This document shows positions 10,329 to 16,848 of a DNA stretch of 16,848 bases, piece by piece. The position numbers were made by a program, and so were the translations under genes. Source of the stretch: Conidiobolus incongruus B7586 (lineage: Eukaryota; Entomophthoromycota; Entomophthoromycetes; Entomophthorales; Conidiobolaceae). Each line of letters opens with the position of its first letter. The first letter of the stretch is position 1. A model generated the notes under the pieces. The model was not told where the DNA came from and searched no databases. It was given only the letters and a program-made list of their open reading frames with translations. The DNA lies in assembly GCA_000697335.1 (NCBI GenBank), contig JNEM01011548.1, positions 1-16,848 on the forward strand, given 5' to 3'.

Positions 10329-10961
10329 TTAGTACTTTCTGTACCACATGCGAAGAGTTCTAGAGCGTCTCATTTTCTTTTGTAATTGGAAAATACCATA
10401 TAAAAGGGCTTCAGCAGTTGGGGGACAACCAGGAACGTAAATATCAACAGGGACAATACGGTCACAACCACGAACTACGGCATAAGAGTAATGGTAATAA
10501 CCGCCACCGTTAGCGCAAGAACCCATTGAAATGACCCAACGAGGTTCAGGCATCTGGTCATAAACTCTACGAAGAATGGGAGCCATTTTGTTAGTCAAAG
10601 TACCAGCAACGATCATAACATCAGATTGACGGGGAGAGGCACGGAATAAAATACCAAATTGATCTTGATCGTAACGGGAAGCAGCCATGTGCATCATTTC
10701 TACGGCACAGCAGGCTAAACCGAAAGTCATGGGCCAAATAGAACCTTGACGAGCCCAATTGGCAATTTTATCGACGGTAGACAAAACATAATCTGAAGCA
10801 TTGTCAGGAGTAGCGATCAATTCATTGTTATTTTTGGGAGCAACTGCATTGCTGTGAGTGATGGGAGTTTGAACAAGAGCAGTGGTGTGAATGGGAGCAC
10901 TCTTAGGGAAAGAGGTTCTTAAAGTTCTTAATCCAAATTGAGCAGAGCGTAAGAAAGACAT
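10329..10961 (-). CDS. NDUFS7: NDUFS7, mitochondrial NADH:ubiquinone oxidoreductase 20-kDa (PSST) subunit
   Basis: A single 210-residue open frame without introns. Residues 1-31 are rich in Arg, Ser and Thr and lack acidic residues, as expected for a mitochondrial presequence. The rest is the NuoB/PSST domain. The four ligands of Fe-S cluster N2 are visible: the tandem cysteines C84-C85 in [11 protein letters not shown]149 in [10 protein letters not shown] and C179 in VPGCPP. Other signatures are [16 protein letters not shown] and [11 protein letters not shown]. The subunit passes electrons to ubiquinone at the junction of the peripheral and membrane arms. The C-terminus RMWYRKY is fungal in style. 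The start ATG at 10961-10959 gives the full presequence. The gene is much richer in G and C than its flanks and its codons often end in C or G. Several CCAAT boxes lie upstream, which fits HAP-type control of respiratory genes. Confidence 0.98.
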   Translation of the reverse strand: MSFLRSAQFGLRTLRTSFPKSAPIHTTALVQTPITHSNAVAPKNNNELIATPDNASDYVLSTVDKIANWARQGSIWPMTFGLACCAVEMMHMAASRYDQDQFGILFRASPRQSDVMIVAGTLTNKMAPILRRVYDQMPEPRWVISMGSCANGGGYYHYSYAVVRGCDRIVPVDIYVPGCPPTAEALLYGIFQLQKKMRRSRTLRMWYRKY

Positions 10962-11017
10962 TGCTGTGTGTTTTTATCTGTTCTGGTTATTTAACTATTA
11001 TTTATTATGTGCTAGTT

Positions 11018-11022
11018 ATTGG
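11018..11022 (-). promoter_or_regulatory. Proximal CCAAT box of NDUFS7
   Basis: ATTGG on the plus strand reads CCAAT in the direction of NDUFS7, about 57 bases upstream of its ATG. The surrounding TTATTGGA differs at one position from the HAP consensus TNATTGGT. It is part of a group of four CCAAT pentamers within about 205 bases. Confidence 0.35.
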
Positions 11023-11106
11023 ATCTTAAGTCAATTTTAATGATAATTTATACTTATTATTATGATCATCTTAGATATGATTGATTATCTATCAAATTAA
11101 TATAAT

Positions 11107-11111
11107 CCAAT
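11107..11111 (+). promoter_or_regulatory. Second CCAAT box upstream of NDUFS7
   Basis: TCCAATCA on the plus strand; its complement TGATTGGA matches seven of eight positions of TNATTGGT. It lies about 146 bases upstream of the NDUFS7 start. Confidence 0.3.
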
Positions 11112-11204
11112 CATACTCTAACTTTATTTCATTTTATGGGATTTCAAATACATCATTCATAATAATCAATTTCATCATTATAATTAAAATTTCAAAATAA
11201 CAAA

Positions 11205-11224
11205 TATTGGTAATATAACCAATA
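11205..11224. promoter_or_regulatory. Inverted ATTGGT/ACCAAT pair upstream of NDUFS7
   Basis: TATTGGT (11205-11211) and ACCAATA (11218-11224) form a 7-bp inverted repeat with a 6-base spacer. The pair lies about 245 bases upstream of the NDUFS7 start. On the minus strand the right arm reads TTATTGGT, a full match to the HAP consensus TNATTGGT. HAP control of respiratory genes is established in yeasts and moulds; that it applies here is inferred. Confidence 0.4.
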
Positions 11225-12166
11225 AGAATTTAATATAAATATTTTATTGATTCAAGAAAATATAGTTCTGAAGTTTATAAAATTATTAACACTTATATTC
11301 ATAAGAATTAAAATCAAAAGTAACGTTTCTATAATAGCATATCATTGTATTTAATAAAGTAATATACACTATATATCCTTTTCTAGAATGCAATATACTT
11401 TTAATAATTTTTCATTGATATAAACATAAAAATATAATTATAATAAATCTATTTTCTGATCAACTGAGTATGATATATTATTAATGTATATCATCAATTT
11501 TTTTAATTATGTATAATATTAATTAGGATTGGAATATTTTTTATAATTTAGTTTGTAATACACTGAGTCATATATTTTTGACTCTACCTATTAATAATAT
11601 ATTTCCAAAGTTTAATATTAATATTAAAGACTAATATTTTGATCATAAATCCATTTTTTAATATTACAATTAATTGTTTTATAAAAAAATAATCTGATTG
11701 GATGTATATATAGTAGAAATATTATTCAATGAACACTTTTTATCAATATAGAATACAACTAAACTGTATTCTTTTTTATAAATTATATTATTAAAATAAC
11801 TAAATATTTTGAAATTTAAATTCAAAATTATATTTCTATATTAAATAAATATAATTAATAATTAATAATCAAATTATTTGATTGATATTATGCAAAGAAT
11901 TTTAATATCTTAGCTGAATATTATTAATATTATTATTTTAAATGTTTAAAATATTGGTAATTATATTTAATCATTTAAAATTAACTCATTAAATTATAGT
12001 ATGAATTTCAACATTATCATTAAATAATAATAATATAAATGATGATATAATTTTATATATAGATTTAATTAAAACTTTTTATCCAAAATTTAACTATATC
12101 TTTTATATAGTAAGAATACTTAATTCATATTATTTTTAATATAAATATATTTATTAAATAATAATT

Positions 12167-12215
12167 TAATTTATTTTTTAAAAAAATAAATTATCCTTAT
12201 CAAGGATAATTTATT
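12167..12215. repeat. Two overlapping perfect inverted repeats (mutually exclusive hairpins)
   Basis: Positions 12167-12179 pair with 12181-12193 around a single central A (13-bp arms). Positions 12185-12198 pair with 12202-12215 around a 3-base loop (14-bp arms, with TATCCTT opposite AAGGATA). The segment 12185-12193 belongs to both, so only one hairpin can form at a time. I saw no flanking target-site duplication, so I do not call it a MITE. Confidence 0.6.
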
Positions 12216-12818
12216 ATTAATTTTAATCACTTATGTTAAAATTCTTAAAACTATTTTAATAAAAATATATCTTATTGATAAATTATAAATAAGATAATAA
12301 ATTTATATCAAGTTATTAGTTGATTTGAATGATTATCATTTCAATATAGTTAACAGGTTAATAATATTCATCAAAAAATATTTTAATTATTTTATCATTT
12401 CTTATATTATAAGTAATTAATATATTTATGAATTCAACTGGAGTATTTTTCTTAACAATTTTAATTTTTAAATATAATTTTTATTAAATAGATATATCAG
12501 TTCATTACCTAATTTCAAAAATTATGAAAAAATAAACATTTAATTAAATAATAAAAATTTTCAAATATATTAAAATATATTATGCATGTTCCACTCTTAA
12601 AACTTTGACCTGAACAAAGTACATTTGCATTATTCAAAAAATATATATTATAATATTCAACATTTAGTTTAACATTAAATAATTTTGCACTATTGGTTTG
12701 TTAATTTATAATTAGTCTACAATTCTTCCATTTAGTATTGTTTAGTCATGTCAACAACTTGAACAATCTATAATGTAGGCTTAGACTTAATTTTATATAT
12801 TTATTCTCCAAATATATA

Positions 12819-12841
12819 ATGTTCAATTAATAATTGAACAT
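12819..12841. repeat. Perfect inverted repeat, 10-bp arms and 3-base loop
   Basis: ATGTTCAATT (12819-12828) is followed by AAT and then AATTGAACAT (12832-12841). It lies about 400 bases past the stop codon of the BAP31-like gene. A repeat of this length can occur by chance in AT-rich DNA; no function is assigned. Confidence 0.45.
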
Positions 12842-13240
12842 GATGTGAGAAAATTATTTAAATTTGTTTATTCTGCCCTAATAATTTTACATTTGTAATT
12901 CAAAATTAAAACTTTAATAAATCTCGGTTAATGGTTTACAACAATACTTTAAAATTGGTAAATGTATCTACACTTTGTTATTGTTGGTATTAAATATTAT
13001 GAAGAAATTGATATTATTAATGATGAATTAACAAAAGTTATAATTTAATAAGATAGTTATATGTATATCACATCGATAATAGATAATTCGACTCAGTAAT
13101 CTAAAATTAAATTTAATAAAATTGTATATAAAAGAATTTTGAATTTATTAAATTTGAATGAGCATGCTATTTGGGATGTAAACAAGGTCAGTATGATCAT
13201 AGTTTGATATGCGATGCTCATGATCAACACGCTAGATCAT

Positions 13241-14235
13241 TTAAGCACTCTTCTTATTTTCAACTTCTTGACCCTTGGATAATTCATTAAAACGATCAGC
13301 CAAGTTCATATATTCTTTGTGTTGTTGATCAGCTTGCTTTTTCAAAGTTTCGAAATCAGCAACCTTATTCTTGGCTTCAGCCAATTGTCCCTTAAGTTCT
13401 TCAATTTCCTTTTGGTATTTTTCAACATTGGCAATATCATTACTGGTAGAGGGTTGCTATTAAAACATTGAGTTAATAATAGTTGGTAGGCATTAGTGAA
13501 AGCTAAATTACAGTTTTAGTTAAAACCTCGAGTTTTTCTTCAGCAGTCAATAAAGCCAAAAGAATAGAGAAGGTATGGTTCAAAATTCTATATTTGAATA
13601 TGTTAAAAATGCGATAAACATGAAATATGTTTGAACCTTACAAAGAAAGTAAAAGAGTGAAACCAGTGAGGTACCTAAAGAGTAATATTAGAAAATAAAA
13701 GATGATATAAAGAAAGGATAATATACATGTTTCTTTGAGAGTAGAATTTCTTGGCGTGAGCTGAGTTGTCTACTCTGACGTCTCCACCGACAATAGAATC
13801 GGCAGCTTCAGTAGCTTTAATCATACGGTTTACGGAATCTAAATCAAAGTTTAATATAAACCAGAAGATTTTTACCAAACTTAAATATACCAATGAATAA
13901 GATGAAAATAAACCTAAATAAAGAATATTGAGTATGGTAGGTTGATTTAGCATTACAAAATATACTTACACAAAGACTACTTTAAGAGTATAATCGACTT
14001 GTTTAATAATATTATTATTGATCCATAATAAAGTCTTCTTTCTTAAGGATTTGGGAAGGGGAACCTAAGGACATATTAGAGAGGATAGCTAATTTGAAAT
14101 AAATATAATTTACTAATAATCCCAGGAAGAGGACAATCTACATTAAAAAATAGTTAATATTAGAATGTTTATTATAACAAAAATAGTTACCTCAGTGCAT
14201 AATATAGCAAATACAATTGAATAGTAAAGAGCCAT
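13241..14235 (-). CDS. BCAP31: BAP31/Yet-family ER membrane protein (8 exons, 207 aa)
   Basis: Exons on the minus strand: 14235-14191, 14137-14114, 14064-13970, 13913-13891, 13838-13727, 13674-13642, 13587-13512, 13456-13241. The seven introns are 49-56 bases and all are GT-AG; the joined frame is 207 codons plus stop. The protein has three hydrophobic segments, near residues 5-24 (SIVFAILCTEIVLFLGLLV), 48-62 (LKVVFVFIFILFI) and 101-124. The signature FYSQRNMYLTGF (residues 94-105) matches the QRNLYIAGF block of BAP31. A polar coiled coil follows from about 140 to 200, with EKYQKEIEELKGQLAEAK and a long run after it. The C-terminus KKSA is a KKxx ER-retrieval signal. Family members sort and retain membrane proteins in the ER and associate with the translocon. 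Exons of 24, 23 and 33 bases fall within membrane segments. Yeast Yet1/Yet3 is the nearest naming alternative. Confidence 0.93.
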
Positions 14236-15152
14236 TATAAATCAAATATTTATAACTGATTGTTGAATTATTCAAATAAAATGATAGAGTAATAAGAAGA
14301 ATTAATGAAGAAAATAAATGTAATTTATATACAATTATTTGATTGAATTCGTAGGATGATGTCACAATTAGATAATTCCAGTTGTCTAATTTTTGTTGCT
14401 TATTGAATCATCATTAAATTTTCATTATTAGATCATTATTAATATTATTAACGTCTATAAATTTACACTCCAAAATCATTATTAATAAAGAAAATTTTAT
14501 ACTATATAATATAAAAACTCGCAGATATACTTATTACATAGAGTATATATCACATTATATTTGTTACAATATAACAATAGTTTTGAATATATTTAAATTT
14601 ACTCATCGTTTCATATTATCTAATTTCCTCTCAATTGTAAATTTACAATTGATTAATTTAGCATTATAAGTATAGGATTAATTATAGTCAATTATTATTT
14701 TAGAATATCAAATTTGAAATTATTAGTATTATATGAAATAATTGGATAATAAATTCATTATCTTGTAATTTTTTAGTATTTAACTAAAATTGATTTCATA
14801 TGTTTTATTTTATTTATCAGATTATACTTTTTTATACCAATCAAACACTTTCAAATTATTCATTAAATTTCATAAAATTTGAATTTTTAAATTCCGAATT
14901 TCAACGAAAATAATTTTTAAATCTTAAAAGTAATATTTGCAAAATAATCATCTAATCCCAACTATTTATATATGAAGTTGATTCTATGAGTTCTATCTTC
15001 AAAGTTTATATAAATAAATCTTAATGATCATAATATCTGTATTGACTAGTGAAAATTGTGATTGGATAAATATTCTCTTTGATTTCAATATTGTGAATTA
15101 TCCATCTCTTGTATTTAATTTTGCACAGCTTAACCGAAATATTTCTACTGAT

Positions 15153-15225
15153 GTGGTATAATTGTTTGTTTAATATGCCACTCTAATTGATTTGTCCAGT
15201 GGGAGTGATAAAAAAGGTTTTTTAT
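15153..15225 (+). other. Possible structured RNA element ending in a T6 run
   Basis: GTGGTATA (15153-15160) pairs with TATGCCAC (15174-15181) over 8 bp with one G-U, enclosing a 13-base loop. Competing pairs are CCACT (15178-15182) with AGTGG (15198-15202) and CACTC (15179-15183) with GAGTG (15203-15207). A palindrome ATAAAAAA-GG-TTTTTTAT (15208-15225) closes the stretch and supplies six T residues, enough for RNA polymerase III termination. The patch has more G and C than its surroundings. I found no B box, Sm site or known snRNA motif, so this is only a candidate. Confidence 0.25.
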
Positions 15226-15663
15226 AATTAACAAATTTCACTTAATATACAAAACTGTATTTAGTAATGTTTTAATAATATGAAAATGATATTAATTGAT
15301 TTACTGTGTTCTATTAATGGTTTTTAGAACTTTGTGATATTGAATGAAATTAGTGAATTTTATAAATTTCAAATTAATATCCTATATCTATATATTGAGA
15401 AATAATATAAAACAAAACCAGATTTTAAATTTCAACTTATTTGTAAAATATAAAATTTGAAATTTACAACTCATTCAAAGATTCAATATTATTTTGACTA
15501 TAAGTGATAAGTAAATAAAATCAGGATTAAAATACTACTATATTTTCATGATATTGGAATAAATCAAAAGCTATTTAGTTAATCAGAAAAAATTATTTTT
15601 AGTTTCAACAAAAGTTGAATAATAGTAATGTTTTAATATTTTTATTATTTTAACTCATTCTGT

Positions 15664-15666
<3 letters not shown>

Positions 15667-15700
<34 letters not shown>
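15667..15700. repeat. (AT)17 microsatellite
   Basis: Seventeen uninterrupted AT units, by far the longest simple dinucleotide run in the window. It is self-complementary and probably variable in length between strains. Confidence 0.97.
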
Positions 15701-15704
<4 letters not shown>

Positions 15705-15915
15705 ATATTAGAAAAATATATATATTTGATCCTGTAATAGATATGCTAATAATTCAATTCTTAATTAGTAAAAAGGATTTTTTGATATTACTTTATAAGC
15801 TTACTTTATTATCAGATTTTAAATATTTTGATATCAATTATAAAAATGACAAAATCAATATATAATATGCTTAATGTTTATAATTGTTTTAAATTTTGAA
15901 CTTTAATAATTTTAA

Positions 15916-15942
15916 TTTTATTTTTATTTTTATTTTTATTTT
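15916..15942. repeat. Short TTTTTA hexamer tract
   Basis: Three exact TTTTTA units (15921-15938), with a TTTTA unit before them and TTTT after. This is low-complexity sequence without an evident role. Confidence 0.85.
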
Positions 15943-16848
15943 CAAAACTCTTATTAACTTCAAAATAGCCTATTATCATTAAAGTATATCTTAATGGGAT
16001 AATCAATCATAATTTAACAAATTATATATTATTTTATAATAACAGATTTTTTTTCAGATTTTAATGTTAAACATATTGATATTATGCTTTTTTAGTTATA
16101 AATAAGTTTGAACTTTTGATTTGAGATTTATAAAAATACGTTGGAGTCTTATTAAATAAACTTGGACATTGAGATAAAGCTCAAAGGGTTAAAACCATAT
16201 AAACTCTTGATCAAACCAAGATGTATTTGATTCGTAATATTCACTAACTATTCAATCAAAGCAAAATTATATATCATAAATCATCTTATCAAAATTTAAG
16301 GACAAGATTTTAAAAATTGAAAATTTTATTTTATAAGAAAATTTCTAATTGAAAACTTTTGTCCAGTAAAATCGTAATCATAATTATAATTATTATGCTA
16401 TTAGAATTATAATGAAGTAAATATAAGGAAAATATCATATTAACAGTCAGTACCAACAAAATATATGATAACATTATAATCTTTGTTTATTCAATTTATT
16501 ATTATTTCAATTATTTACCATTTTTAATATCAATGAAAAAGGCAATAAATAATATTTCTCAATTTACTATCTTTTTAAAAAAATTAATTATTATAGTTAA
16601 CAAATTAACTATGTTATAGCAAAAATATTTAAATATTAATAATTGAATATAACTTATAAATAAAATTTTGAATTGTTTTTTTATCATTTTATTTAATATT
16701 TATATTTAAATAATCTTTAACTTGTTAATATAAATCAATATTAATTTTAATATTATAAAACAATTTTAAATAAGTTATCACTAAAATAAGAATTTTGTTT
16801 GTTAATATTATTTTATAAAAATCTTATATTATCATTATTTATTAAATT

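Larger units (their letters stand above)
10962..13240. other. Intergenic region: NDUFS7 promoter side and BAP31-like gene 3' flank
   Basis: About 2.3 kb between two minus-strand genes. The low-coordinate end holds the NDUFS7 promoter with a CCAAT cluster, and the high-coordinate end holds the 3' flank of the BAP31-like gene. Two overlapping strong hairpins lie at 12167-12215, a 10-bp hairpin at 12819-12841, and an 8-bp inverted pair ATGAGCAT/ATGCTCAT at 13158-13165 and 13214-13221 just past the BAP31-like stop. No coding exon could be supported. Confidence 0.55.
14236..16848. other. AT-rich gene-free region upstream of the BAP31-like gene
   Basis: About 2.6 kb. The first few hundred bases must contain the BAP31-like promoter; TGATGTCA at 14357-14364 (TGACATCA in the gene's direction) resembles a bZIP half-palindrome but is weak evidence. 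Further out lie a possible structured element (15120-15225), an (AT)17 microsatellite and a T5A hexamer tract. A patch at 16130-16260 is less AT-rich and has a TTGAG/CTCAA hairpin at 16169-16184, with no recognisable gene. Confidence 0.55.

Noticed and set aside
12586-12625. A codon-like minus-strand peptide ending FVQVKVLRVEHA and a stop
   Set aside because: Too short; the upstream sequence has several stops and gives no credible exon chain or family match.
12962-13048. A 28-codon ATG frame (MYLHFVIVGIKYYEE) with a faint look of TRAPPC2/sedlin
   Set aside because: The resemblance rests on four or five residues (FVIVG); nothing downstream continues the family, and short frames like this are common by chance.
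14357-14364. TGACATCA as an unfolded-protein-response element for the BAP31-like gene
   Set aside because: It differs from the UPRE core TGACGTG and is a single short match, so it does not support a regulatory call.
1-16848. A novel multi-gene defence or mobile system
   Set aside because: All five genes are recognisable housekeeping genes; no transposase, integrase, reverse transcriptase, capsid, toxin or CRISPR-like repeat was seen.

Overview
The window is eukaryotic nuclear DNA that is extremely AT-rich. It holds five protein-coding genes separated by long AT-rich gaps. The fungal-type FKBP12, the short spliceosomal introns (15 of the 18 inferred introns are about 48-53 bases, two or three reach 54-56, and one is 93) and the gene set point to a fungus. 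A spliceosomal SNRNP40 and a mitochondrial complex I subunit argue against Saccharomyces-like yeasts, microsporidia and anaerobic Neocallimastigomycota. An AT-rich early-diverging lineage (for example Zoopagomycota or Mucoromycota) is my inference; no sequence here fixes the species.

Layout. 1-1021: very AT-rich DNA without a gene. 1022-3582 (-): a 770-residue leucine-rich-repeat protein of the PPP1R37 type, five exons, with two protein phosphatase 1 docking motifs. 3583-5809: a divergent 2.2-kb gap. 5810-6244 (+): FKBP12 prolyl isomerase, three exons. 6897-8408 (+): SNRNP40, the U5 snRNP 40-kDa WD-repeat protein, nine exons. 8409-10328: a 1.9-kb gap between convergent genes. 10329-10961 (-): NDUFS7, the complex I subunit carrying Fe-S cluster N2, intronless. 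10962-13240: a gap with a cluster of CCAAT boxes and strong hairpins. 13241-14235 (-): a BAP31/Yet-type ER membrane protein, eight exons including very small ones. 14236-16848: AT-rich DNA with a microsatellite and one possible structured element.

The five genes are ordinary housekeeping functions (phosphatase targeting, protein folding, splicing, respiration, ER sorting) and do not form a pathway or operon. I saw no mobile element, virus-like element, CRISPR array, rRNA or tRNA. I did not find a new multi-gene system. The most useful results are the exon models, the paired PP1 docking motifs, a non-consensus splice donor in SNRNP40, paired CCAAT elements upstream of two genes, and two intergenic spots with unusual secondary structure.
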